Shown here: positions 1-9,839 of the stretch, in pieces | Layout: the number at the start of each line of letters is the position of its first letter | Position numbering within the stretch: the first letter of the stretch is position 1 | Assembly: GCF_900747795.2 (NCBI RefSeq) | Contig: NC_041401.2 | Location: 2,316,788-2,380,787 of the forward strand | Source: Erpetoichthys calabaricus | Taxonomy: Eukaryota > Chordata > Cladistia > Polypteriformes > Polypteridae | DNA length: 64,000 nt | Direction: 5' to 3' | Program-made: the position numbers and the translations under genes | Notes under the pieces: model-generated | Databases searched by the model: none | The model's input: only the letters and a program-made list of their open reading frames with translations | What the model was told of the DNA's origin: nothing

Positions 1-1780
1 GTGTGGTCTGCTTCCTGACATATCTGCCCAGCTCCTTGGTTTTGGTCATTTTGGGGGTGGGCTTGCTGTCCTGGCACGGCCGAGTCAGCGGGTAGACCTG
101 TGTCTCATTTTGGTTGGTGGTCACACTTACTGTATGATGGCGGTGTCACCAGCTCATTTCATTATGGAGTTGTCGCTGTATCTGACCTACAGCAGGGGCT
201 TGGCGCACTACCCTGTGGAGAGTCCCATTGGAGGTCAGTGTGGAGGACATGATGGTGCCAGTCTGCCTGTGCCAAGGTCTGTTGGCTACAAAGCCCACAG
301 TCCAGTTGCTGCAGATGGTCAGCTTTGTGTTAAATGCCAACAGGACTATGCCATAGCAGTTTGCTTTACCAGAGTGTGCCAGGATCTCCTGCAGCGCCAG
401 AGATGTGGCATCCTCTGTAGATCACTGCCCCCTGGAGGACCCCCTCCATTCACCCCTTATGTCTTCACCCCGGTGTGCTTCATTGGAGGTGCTGGTGATG
501 TGGCAGCATCTGAACTCGGTGAAAGGCGCTATACAAACTTGAACTGAGCGCCCGCTAAGACGACTTGGAATGTGTGACAGAGCAGCATCAGGGCTGAACT
601 AAGTCATCTGTGCCAATGAGTGACTGGCACACTGGCAGCGATGCAGGAGCCAATGCCAACTCTGTCAATCATGTACTGGGACTACTGGGCAGAGGGAGCA
701 GACATGGAGGACTCACATGAAGACCACGAGGCTCAGCCGGGGCGGGGTGCAAAGAGAATTCTCAAAAGGCAAATCTGATGGCCCACCTGGTCACAAAGGG
801 CAGGCAGGGACACCGGAGGGTGACGTTTATATTGTGCCACGGGGCATCCCGAAGCCTTGTGGCAAAGCAGCAGCACCACCACCACTGTATCATTAATTCT
901 ACCCCATCAGCTGAGGTGGGCATCATTGGCAGACATGTTCCCCAACACAGTGCCTACCATCCAGAGCACCACAGTCAGATGCTTTACACGCACGCTATGA
1001 CTGGCACATTCATACACAGTGACTCAGGGTGGTGGGCACAGCCAAATGAGCATTACAGCCACTAGAGGGCAGCAGTGTCCACTTAGTAACAGCATTTGAT
1101 GATGCCCAAAGGACACAGAGAGTGGGCATCACCCCTAAAACCAAAACGAGGGAAAGATGGCACATTTGACATCATCATGAAGGAAAGGTGGACAGGGGAA
1201 TCAAACTGTGACCGGGTGCACAATGCCAATGCAGCACAACATCCTCAGTCAGAGCCCACTGGACCCACCCACAACTTCTATAATTGGAAGTGTCGATGAC
1301 CCCAGGCAGTGCCCACAGGGGATGGGCAGGAGGCTCGACTCGCCCACAATGTTAGTAAAATCAGAAGAAAGGAGTAAATTGGAGAAGAGGAAGTTGAGAA
1401 ACATCAGACAAACAGTGAAGGCCTCGTGTTGGCACAGGAGCCAAGCATAGCGAACCACCCAGGCATGAGGTTGTCTGGCACCTTGCCACACAGACTGTCC
1501 CTTTAATAAGGTCATCTCCCTCCTGTTTCACCGATGGCTGACCTGATAGGACAAGCAGGTAGTGGGCTACCAACAGATCATGTGTGGGCAAAAAAAAAAA
1601 AAAATGGGCACACTAGGTGGCACAGGAGTACTCTCATGAGAAGGTCTTCAAGCACCGTAAGGTGTACCACAGGCCATCACGGAGGCTACAGCAATGTCAT
1701 CTGTCATTATGTGATGGCTGCACTTACAGCCACAGGTGTGACAATGGGAGGTGAGGTGCCACATATCATCACAGCACGGT
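1..1780. other. Spacer without a recognised gene
   Basis: The longest frame (110-547, 145 aa) resembles nothing I know. It ends in GGCGCTATACAAA, a phrase common at 3' ends of fish retroposons, so 1-545 may be an old repeat. From 600 to 1780 the sequence repeats loose GGCA/CTGGCA words and holds an A run at 1590-1603. No exon, RNA gene or promoter can be supported. Confidence 0.5.
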
Positions 1781-1784
1781 GGCA

Positions 1785-2715
1785 ATCAGAATCAGAATCA
1801 GAATCAGAATCAGAATCAGCTTTATTGGCCAAGTATATGTACACATACAAGGAATTGGACTCCGGTTTCTCCTAGTATTGTCCCTGATGCTGTGAGATTG
1901 ACTTAAGTGTTCATGAGAGTGATGGCCTGAGGAAAGAAACTGTTCACATGTCTGGTAGTTTTGGCGTACAGTGCTCTGTAGCGCCTACCAGAGGGAAGAA
2001 GTTGAAAAAGGTTGTAACCAGGGTGTGATGGGTCTGCAGTGATGTTTTCTGCCCGTTTCCTGACTCGAGATCTGGATAAGTCTTGAATGGAGGGCAGATC
2101 AACACCAATGATTTTTTCTGCAATCCTGACTGTCCGTTGAAGTCTGTTCCTGTCCTGTTTTGTGGCTGAGCCAAACCAGACTGTGATAGATGAACAGAGA
2201 ACAGACTGGATTACTGCAGAGTAAAATTGGATGAGCAGCTCCTGAGGCAGGTTGAACTTCCTGAGCTGGCGCAGGAAGTACAACCTCTGCTGGGCCTTTT
2301 TAACAATTGTGTTTATGTTTAGTTCCCACTTTAGGTCCTGGGAAATTGTGGATCCCAGAAACCTAAAGTTTTCCACAGCGGACACAATGCTGTTGAGTAG
2401 TGTGAGAGGGGGCAGCACTGGGGGGCTCCTCCTGAAGTCCACTGTCATCTCCACAGTTTTAAGCTTGTTCAGCTCCAGGTTGTTTTGACCGCACCAGAGG
2501 GCCAGCTGTTCGACCTCTCGTCTGTATACAGACTCATCAATGCCTGCTCCATACCCTCTGTGCCCCACGACCTCTGCAGGAATGGACACCCAGCACCCAC
2601 CTGCCACCCTGTGGGGTTCCACATCACGACTCTGACATGCGGCCCCTTCTGGACCCCCTTCGGCTCTGGTGAGACCCCCCTTAGGTAATGTGCACCACTG
2701 AACTGAGCAGGTCAC
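1785..2715 (-). mobile_element. Rex1/CR1-like LINE 3' fragment with TTCTGA-type tail
   Basis: Open frame 2715-1903 on the minus strand with the C-terminal reverse-transcriptase region of a Jockey/CR1-group LINE: LNKLKTVEMTVDFRR, NFRFLGSTISQDLKW, QQRLYFLRQLRKFNLP and SVLCSSITVWFGSATKQDRN. The element's 3' end lies at about 1790, where the plus strand carries tandem ATCAGA units, the microsatellite tail usual for this group. The first 60 or so residues look unrelated, so the fragment is 5'-truncated. Confidence 0.8.
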
Positions 2716-2759
2716 GAGGAAAGCAGCAGGACCAACCTAAACATAACCTCCTGCCATCT

Positions 2760-2835
2760 TTTATTCAGTGCCCACCAGGGCATGAAACATTAAAGCAGCC
2801 CTCCATGGGACAAGTGGCCGGCCGGGGGTCTCGCA
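2760..2835 (-). other. 3' UTR and poly(A) signal of the dipeptidase gene
   Basis: The minus strand reads AATAAA at 2765-2760, about 70 nt after the TAA stop. A LINE fragment on the same strand begins right after it (2715). Cleavage is expected near 2740. Confidence 0.6.
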
Positions 2836-4453
2836 TTACAGCCAGGACTCTCCGCTGAGCAGGAAACTGAGATCTGCACCAGGCTCGTATTCGGTGGCCG
2901 GCTTTCCCCTGCAAGGAACAACAAGGTTATTGGGAGAATGTGCCGGAACACACCGGGCGAGGAGGAGCAACCAAAATCTACTGTACCTGGCAAAGAGACG
3001 GGCCCTCGTAGACCCCAAAAGCGTCGCTTTGTTCTCCTCGACCAGCAACATGGACCCTTCACGCAGAGCCTGTTGGGAGCAGACAATTGCATGGGTGCAG
3101 GCCCTGGTCTAGCGGGCAGCGAGCGGCGAGAACGGCACACCTACCAGGACGCTGGGCGTGTTGGGCTCCTCGTGGTACTGCGTGAGGCGCTGCTCTCGTG
3201 ACTCCTGGAATGGGACGAGACACAGGTGAGGGGAAGGAGCGTTGGACAGCAAGACCCTCAGGACAGACAGACAGACAGAATAGGCAGCTGGCATCTGAAC
3301 CTCAGGGCACAGCCAGAGTTATAAGAAGATGATGGGGGAAAGTTGGGCAGAGGTGCCAACGGGGAGGCCATGAGGTCAGTCAGCTGGACAGAAGAAGAAC
3401 TCCTCACCCCCATGTGGCGACTCGAGGAGTCGTGGTCCAGGTAGTGAGGGTTGATGTTGAATGGCACCAAACCAATAGCCCCAAGTGTAGGTGGCATCAC
3501 AATGGGCATGTCATTGGTGGTGTGGATGCTGATGGTGGCCACGTTGGTCCCAGCGCTTGAGCCCATGAAAGGCACTCCATCCTGAGGGTTGGAAGAAAAA
3601 AAGAAAAAGTGCAGAATGACGGGCATGAAGCAGAAGCGGGACGGGTGTGACAGGCCATCTTCTGACCGACCCTCCTCTCACCTGCAGCACTCGCTTCCTG
3701 ATTTCCGACACCAGATTCTTCTCATATAGTGCCTTTAAGAGGCGAAACGTATTTCCTCCTCCTGGGGGGGCACACAAAAAGAAAACTCAATTTCTACCAG
3801 CGTCTTGTGTGGGTGCAGAAGGTGCCCACTTGCACTTCCCAGCCAAGGGCCTCACCGATAAAGATGGCCTCCGCCTTCCTGACGGCCTCCACAGGATTCA
3901 GGGCTTTGTGGATGCTGTCCACTTCATAACCTGCAAAGACAAAACACCAAATGTCCAGTTTATGGGATGGGGGGGACACGAAGTGGGGCAGAAACAGGCC
4001 GGACAGAAATGGGGCAAGTCAAAGTGGTGACCAGTCCAGCGTGACAGCGGTCACCGCCTTCAGGTGGACTTGAACCAGCAGACAGACAGACAGACATGAG
4101 GGTGAGCTGACCGAAGGAAACGCCGTCGAGCACCGAGGTTTAATGTGCCAGGTGCCACCTGTCTCTGGGACCTTAGGTTTAAATAAGAACACGACGTGAA
4201 TCCGGTGACAAGACACACAGGACTCGGCCCCTCCAGTCGGACCTTTAGCCCCTGAAGTATGGAGTGTCAGTCGGGGCAAAGGGCCTGATGATGGCGAGAT
4301 GCCAGTTAATCATTCATGTCTGGCACTCCAGTCGAGGCTCGGCCTGGCACGTACTCACCCAGACTTTGAAACTTCTCTGTCACCGTTGTGGCGTAACTGT
4401 CTTGGTCATGCAGCGCATACGGAATGAAGAGAATCCTCTTAATGTGTCTGGAG

Positions 4454-4508
<55 letters not shown>

Positions 4509-5674
4509 AAAAAAAAGAGATTGACATTTATCAGGCGTTATTATCCAAAGCCAATGAGGTCATCATAATTGAGTACCGTAGTGTGACAGGACAAAGGTGA
4601 CAAAGCTGACCACGACAAGTGAAAAGCACAGAATAAAATCCAAGTGAGACCCTGAGGGAGTCACAATTCTGAATGGAGGTGGGCAGCTCGCTCCACCAGC
4701 CAGGAGCCCCACATGAAATGTGTCTGAAGTGAGATTTGATACCACGCAGAGTGGGCATCACCAGACGCCAGTCATCGGCAGGTCTGAGTGGGCGAGAAGG
4801 GGCACAGGGAGTTACGAGGGTCTCTGTGTCTAAAGATGCAGACCCACTGACTACTCTGTATTCGAGCATCAGGACATGTGCTGCCACGTGGAGCCAATGT
4901 AGTAATCTGAAAAGAGGAGTGACAGGTGCCCACCTCGACTGGTTGAGTGTCATACATACCACTGCATATGGAATCCCCTGCAGTGGCTTGGTGGCACATG
5001 CCAGTGCAGTTGCAGTAGTCCAGATGTGACGTGTTCTGTCAGATACGCTCTCATCTTGTACAGAAGGAGAGGGCACCCATCCAGGTAGTGCTGCCAAGTG
5101 GGTCACCTTCCCAGCAGGGGGGCTCTGCGCTTCCTTCTAAAGAGACCCTCACCTCCCTGCTGGTCACATCTCTATGAGTGACACCTGCTGGTAAGTGCTG
5201 GGGGTCTCGTCTTTAAATTGCTTCGCCCTTCTTGAACACCTCAACAATCTGCACTTTGTTTTGTGTGAAACTTGCCATCTGACAAATGTGACCCCCACCT
5301 GGGTGACGTGGAAAGGTCTGACTAACTCTGATGGTGCGTATCGACGCCCTGCCAATGAGATGACAGGTCCCAGTGTGCCCCGCACGAGCCTGGCCGTCCC
5401 GCTGTTTTCTGACCGCTCGAAGGCTGAATGAGCGTTGGTTTGACAAGCTGACCGGTTAAACACCTGCCGGGGCTCGGACTCGCGACACGGCGGCGACATC
5501 GGATGAGTCCCTCCGCCCTCCGACAGCACAGTGCACTGATTTCACTCAACTGTCGTCGACTGGAGAAGCGGCTACTCACAGTCCGAAGAAAGTGGCGATC
5601 TGCTCCTGGCAGTGCTGCAGGTAGCCGCCGCCGTACAGCGTCGAGTTGGACACCAGCAGCAGCCTCCGTCTCAT
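2836..5674 (-). CDS. Alpha-aspartyl dipeptidase (PepE family, peptidase S51), 8 coding exons
   Basis: Intact split gene of 242 aa. Coding exons in order of translation: 5674-5580, 4447-4359, 3930-3856, 3761-3682, 3581-3408, 3204-3145, 3069-2987, 2908-2836 (stop TAA 2838-2836). All boundaries are GT-AG and phases join in frame (729 nt). The family hydrolyses dipeptides with N-terminal aspartate in the cytosol. Seen: start [19 protein letters not shown], like bacterial PepE (LLLLSNST); [26 protein letters not shown]; the nucleophile elbow GSSAGTN (exon 5); [16 protein letters not shown] carrying the catalytic-type His; [17 protein letters not shown] with the acidic position expected of the Ser-His-Glu triad. 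It looks closest to the Xenopus enzyme (from memory). Introns 6 and 7 are only 75 and 78 nt. Intron 1 holds an L2-like LINE fragment and a GAAA microsatellite. No stop or frameshift was seen. Confidence 0.93.
4453..4518. repeat. (GAAA)n microsatellite forming an intron 1 polypyrimidine tract
   Basis: About 16 GAAA units plus an A run. On the gene's strand this is (TTTC)n ending in TCTCTCCAG directly before exon 2 (4447), so the repeat serves as the polypyrimidine tract of that acceptor. Confidence 0.9.
4560..5160 (-). mobile_element. L2-like LINE 3' fragment in dipeptidase intron 1
   Basis: The minus-strand reading encodes the C-terminal part of an L2/Maui-type reverse transcriptase protein: [12 protein letters not shown], ...[28 protein letters not shown] and ...WWSELPTSI. 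The 5' part is missing. A related copy lies near 40200-40480. Confidence 0.75.
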
Positions 5675-5960
5675 GGCGAGCGAGCGACTGCACAGCACGA
5701 AAGCCGGCGAGTAACTGGCCGCTCGATCCTGACGTGTCGAACTTCCAAAGCGCCGCCCTCAGGTTGGTTTCAAATGCGCACCGTCACGTGATTTTGAGGC
5801 GCGCTCCCGCCATGACGTCACTGGCCTCGCCGCAGGCACGAGCCCTATTGGTCAGCCGGTCCGCCAGTCTTGTTTGGCTCAACAAGTGAAAGCGGCAGCC
5901 GCCTTTCTGCATTTGCGCGGCGCTCCGAGTGGAGTTCGAACGCTGCGGGTCCAGTAGGTG
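5675..5960 (-). promoter_or_regulatory. CpG-rich promoter of the dipeptidase gene with CRE, E-box and CCAAT box
   Basis: The GC/CpG-rich stretch upstream of the start codon contains a perfect CRE palindrome TGACGTCA (5813-5820), CACGTG (5785-5790) and ATTGG (5847-5851, a CCAAT box on the minus strand). There is no clear TATA box. The arrangement fits a housekeeping promoter driving the minus-strand gene; the sites are seen, their use is inferred. Confidence 0.55.
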
Positions 5961-6127
5961 GGATTCACGCCTGGAGTACCGTCTGAGCACAAATAAAGAC
6001 ATTCTTAAAAATAGTTTATGCAGTACCTGTCACCAAATACTTGTATGAGACTTTATGAAAGACACCACGTATGTTTCTTGGTGTGAAGTCTTGTCTCCGT
6101 AAATTGCTGGGTAACATTTTGGTGTAA

Positions 6128-6280
6128 GGGCGGCACGGTGGCGCAGTGGGTAGCACTGCAGTTGGGAGACCTGGGGACCTGGGTTCGCTTCCCGGGTCCT
6201 CCCTGCGTGGAGTTTGCATGTTCTCCCCGTGTCTGCGTGGGTTTCCTCCCACAGTCTAAAAACATGCAGGTTAGGTGGAC
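6128..6280 (+). mobile_element. tRNA-derived SINE, 5' part (split copy A)
   Basis: GGGCGGCACGGTGGCGCAG followed by the GTGGGTAGC and GGGTTCGCTTCCCGGG boxes and the shared body (GAGTTTGCATGTTCTCC). It breaks off after GGTTAGGTGGAC at 6280. Its 3' part resumes at 6629, beyond a 348-bp insert. Confidence 0.85.
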
Positions 6281-6628
6281 TGGCGACGTGACGCTCCTCA
6301 GTAAACGTGTCAGTGATTTCCAGATCTTCAGCTGATATGAATTGTCGATTTCCAAAATGCGACGTGAGTAAAAGTGAGTCCTGCATAACTAATTACAACT
6401 GTCTTCAAAAAAACAGAATCGGTGCCATCGGCCGCGTCGTCTGAGTTTGTGGGGGCCTCGGGACTTCTACATAATGAGACGAAAAAGTTGTAAAGAAACT
6501 TTGCGAGTTCATCCAGAGGTGGACATAAAGATCACTCAGGTGCTGAAAAGAATGAGCAGCTGGATGAGCACATCTGGAGCCAAACTTTCAAAATTGTCAG
6601 CAACTTGTGAAGGCATCTTGTCAAAGGC
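6281..6628 (+). repeat. 348-bp direct duplication, copy 1 (inside a SINE)
   Basis: Identical in length to 8971-9318 with no gaps and 8 mismatches by my count (about 97.7% identity). It sits between the 5' and 3' parts of one SINE. It contains a 53-codon frame starting MRRKSCKETLRVHPE. See copy 2 for the likely source. Confidence 0.92.
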
Positions 6629-6753
6629 ACCCTAGTGTGTGCTTGGTGTGTTTGTGTGTGTGTCCTGCGATGGGTTGCCACCCTGCCTGGGATTGGCTCC
6701 AGCAGACCCCCGTGACCCTGTGTTCGGATTCAGCGGGTTGGATAATGGATGGG
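6629..6753 (+). mobile_element. tRNA-derived SINE, 3' part (split copy A)
   Basis: Resumes the SINE consensus at CCTAGTGTGTGCTTGGTG and runs through GGCTCCAGCAGACCCCCGTG and CGGATTCAGCGGGTTGG. Compared with intact copies about 10 bp are missing at the insert. Confidence 0.85.
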
Positions 6754-7010
6754 CTCGTTTCTACTTCACGCGTAGAACGCGTACGCTTCCACGTTCATTT
6801 GATGCGTCCTCTGAGCAGGTCCTCAGAAATCAACGCCACGCGTGCGCGAGTTGCAGTACCAGCAAAAAGTCGGGGGGCGCAGTGTGCTAAAAGTCGGAAT
6901 GTGACGTCAGAGTCTTCGTTTACTATCGACATGTGACAGAAAGCCGCTTTGCGGATCCTCCGAGATCGGTGTGCGCGCTGCGATGTTTGATGAATGGCTC
7001 GATGTGGTGA
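6754..7010. promoter_or_regulatory. CpG-rich segment with a CRE palindrome
   Basis: Many CpGs in a stretch with ACGCGTAGAACGCGTACGC, CACGCGTGCGCG and TGACGTCA (6902-6909). It resembles a CpG-island promoter, but no exon could be attached on either strand. Confidence 0.3.
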
Positions 7011-7311
7011 AGCAAAATGCCGACGTACAGATGTATTGGTGGTGCTTTTATATTCAAGTGTCGCATATTCCCGATCGTAATGACACGATACGTTTTAAAA
7101 GTCTCACATGCCGTCTTTTTTTCTTGGGCTTCCTCTGCTCCTGACAGCAGCAAATCGCCAGCAATAGATCGGCACACTGAGCACATTAAATGTCTGATAT
7201 TCCAACTTGATATCACTTTCATGATGAAAACCATTAAAGTATGTACATTACATTTTACAGATAAATCGGTAATTTCGTTTAAATAATGAATACTGCTAAT
7301 AATGACACACA

Positions 7312-7555
7312 TGGGGTGACACGGTGGCGGAGCGGTAGCGCTGCTGTCTTGCAGGGAGTCACGTCGCTGATATTCCCTGCCTGGAGTTTCCATGTTTTCC
7401 TGCTGGGTTTCCACACTGGGCTCCAGTTTTCTTCCAAAGATATGCAGATTTGGGGATTTGGTGCCACTGAAATGACGTTAGTGTGTGTGTGTGTGTGTGT
7501 GTGTGCTTGTATTCACCTTGCGATGACCTGAGGCCTCGTCCAGGGATTGTTTCTC
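7312..7555 (+). mobile_element. Old diverged SINE copy
   Basis: GGGGTGACACGGTGGCGGAGCG and a body matching the same tRNA-derived SINE at low identity (CTGGAGTTTCCATGTTTTCC), with a (GT)n tract at 7481-7504. No 3' GGAT tail is evident. Confidence 0.65.
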
Positions 7556-7560
7556 ACTTA

Positions 7561-8719
7561 CAATACAATACAATACAATTTATTTCTGTATAGCCCAAAA
7601 TCACACAAGAAGTGCCGCAATGGGCTTTAACAGGCCCTGCCTCTTGCCAGCCCCCCAGTCTTGACTCTCTAAGAAGACAAGAAAAGACCCTTGTAGGGAA
7701 AAAATGGAAGAAACCTCAGGAAAGGCAGTTCAGAGAGAGACCCCTGTCCAGGTAGGTTGGGTGGGCAGTGGGTGTCAAAAAGAAAAGGGGGGTCAATACA
7801 ATACGATACACAGAACAGAACAAATCCTCAATAAAAAATAAACATTTTTCAGAAGTACGGAGCAGAATTTAACAGTAGATGATATCACATACTAAGATTT
7901 GGATTTGTGTAGAGTCCTGGAGACCTTGGCCATCAAGCTGCCTCACCCTATTGGCCATTCCACAGCTGAGTCAGTGCTGGGCCAGCCAATCCGATGAAAG
8001 GACCCCTCTTTCTCACGATTCCTGTGATCCTCCATCAGGGATGACTTTTCCTTAGGCAGGCAAAACAACTTGGCAGGTGGGCCGTGGGCACCAAGTGGTA
8101 CATTTGAGTACCGAGAAGAGAAACAGAATAGGTGAGGGTTAGTATCCAATTCTAACTATCATGTTACTTCTGTTTTAGTGCTAATGACTAACAACAGAAA
8201 TGCAGTCTGTACAGTTAATCAGCAGCTCTAGTCAGGGTGTGCTAAACTGAAGTAGTGAGTCTTCAGCTGGGATTTAAAAGCTGAGACCGAAGGGGCATCT
8301 CTTATAGTAGCAGGCAGACCACTCCACAGTTTAGGGGCCCTGTAACTAAAAGCTCGACCTCCCACTGATATTTTATTAATCCTTGGAATCATAAGCAGAC
8401 CGGCATCTTGAGATCTTAATGTGCGCTCAGGTTTGTAAGTCACGATAAGTTCAGACAAGTAAGCTGGACCTCGGCCATTTAAGGCTTTATATGTTAAAAG
8501 AAGGATTTTGAAATCTGCCCTAAACTTAACCGGGAGCCAGTGTAAGGACTTGAGGACTGGGGTTATGTGTTCGTATTTTCTTGTTCTTGTAATAATTCTC
8601 GCAGCCGCATTTTGTATTAACTGGAGGCTGTATAAAGAACAGTTTGAACATCCAGTGAACACCGCATTGCAGTAGTCAATGTAGTCACTCGTGCCCAATG
8701 CTTGCTGGAATGGACACAT
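7561..8719 (-). mobile_element. L2-like LINE 3' fragment with ATTGT tail
   Basis: Minus-strand frame 8719-8228 (163 aa) is the C-terminal end of an L2-type polyprotein: DYCNAVFTGC, LQLIQNAAARIITRTRK, SLHWLPVKFRADFKILLLTY and RAFSYRAPKLWSGLPATIR, ending KSQLKTHYFSL. A 3' UTR runs to a tail of tandem ACAAT units on the plus strand (7561-7580). The frame is open to its stop; the 5' part is missing. Confidence 0.85.
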
Positions 8720-8779
8720 CCCTGGATTTAATCATTAAACATCCTTTTCAGAGATATTGTGGTAAGGTGTCATCAGAAT

Positions 8780-8970
8780 TTAATGGCCGTTCTAAGCAAT
8801 TCACAACACAGAGAAGCCGCACCTGCTCTCACCGTGATAACGTCCCGCACTGCCGCCTGGCGGATTCCTCCAGATTTACGTAAAGTACGTGCGCAGGTGT
8901 AAACACTTCAACGCTTACGTAGCAGGAGCGTCCGCTGCAGCAGGCGTCGCTAAGGCAGCTCACGTATTGG
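8780..8970. promoter_or_regulatory. CpG-rich segment upstream of duplicated segment copy 2
   Basis: CpG-dense (TACGTAAAGTACGTGCGCAGG, GGAGCGTCCGCTGCAGCAGGC) next to a segment with possible splice sites. A promoter reading is inference only. Confidence 0.3.
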
Positions 8971-9318
8971 TGGCGACGTGACGCTCCTCAGTAAACGTGT
9001 CAGTGATTTCCAGATCTGCAGCTGATATGAATTGTCGATTTCCAAAATGCGACGTGAGTAAAAGTGAGTCCTGCATAACTAATTACAACTGTCTTCAAAA
9101 AAACAGAATCGGTGCCATCGGCCGCGTCGTCTGAGTTTGTGAGGGCCTCGGGACTTCTAGATAATGAGACGAAAAAGTTGTAAAGAAACTTTGCGAGTTC
9201 ATCCAGAGGTGGACATAAAGATCAGTCAGGTGCTGAAAAGAAGGAGCAGCTGGATGAGCACAGCTGGAGCCAAACTTTCAAAACTGTCAGCCACTTGTGA
9301 AGGCATCTTGTCAAAGGC
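8971..9318 (+). repeat. 348-bp direct duplication, copy 2 (probable source)
   Basis: Partner of 6281-6628. Here it is continuous with CpG-rich sequence on the left and unique sequence on the right, so it is the likelier donor. It contains donor-like GACGTGAGTAAA (9051 area) and acceptor-like TCTTCAAAAAAACAG (9089-9103). Confidence 0.92.
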
Positions 9319-9355
9319 TGGCTGGGGATCAGGAAATAAGAAATCAGTAATGTAA
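9164..9355 (+). CDS. Unrecognised 63-codon frame in duplicated segment, possible exon
   Basis: Frame starting MRRKSCKETLRVHPE and running through AKLSKLSATCEGILSK, directly followed by a strong donor-like GTAAGT (about 9353). The middle has spaced hydrophobic residues of coiled-coil type. Alignments by eye to BRICK1/HSPC300 and to histone H2B were both weak, and I do not assign it. No downstream exon was found. It may be a chance frame. Confidence 0.2.
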   Translation: MRRKSCKETLRVHPEVDIKISQVLKRRSSWMSTAGAKLSKLSATCEGILSKAGWGSGNKKSVM

Positions 9356-9573
9356 GTAGAATTATTCAAAGATTGAGCTTTTATCCTTTCCGTATTCTTA
9401 AACCATCTTCTAGTTACGCAGTCCCATGCAGTCACTGATACGTTTGACGTTTCCCTGCTCCTTACCTGTCACGTTGCCCAATGCAGCCATCTACTGTCAC
9501 TTGTCACCTGTGTTGCCACCCTAACTTTCAGCAAAAACTTAGATCATGTAACTGAAAAAAAACACAGAAAAAC

Positions 9574-9832
9574 ATCCATCCCTCCATCCATCCATCCATC
9601 CATTATCCAACCCGCTATATCCTAACTACAGGGTCACGGGGGTCTGCTGGAGCCAATCCCAGCCAACACAGGGCGCAAGGCAGGAAACAAACCCCGGGCA
9701 GGGTGCCAGCCCACTACAGGGCACACACACCAAGCACACACACAAGGGACAATTTAGGATCGGCAATGCACCTCACCGGCATGAGGAAACCCACACAGAC
9801 ACGGGGAGGACCCGGGAAGCAAACCCGGGCAG
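9574..9832 (-). mobile_element. tRNA-derived SINE, minus strand
   Basis: Reverse complement of the SINE: CATCC tail, CAGGGTCACGGGGGTCTGC, and the body to CGGGAAGCAAACCCGGG. It is flanked by CAGAAAAACA on both sides, a probable target-site duplication. The 5' tRNA-like head is truncated. Confidence 0.85.
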
Positions 9833-9839
9833 AAAAACA

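Noticed and set aside
110-547. 145-codon frame at the window start
   Set aside because: No recognisable domain; it runs into a retroposon-like GGCGCTATACAAA end.
6447-6635. Histone H2B or BRICK1 pseudogene in the 348-bp duplicate
   Set aside because: Matches by eye rest on a VHPE motif or on hydrophobic spacing only; neither extends to the rest of the family sequence.
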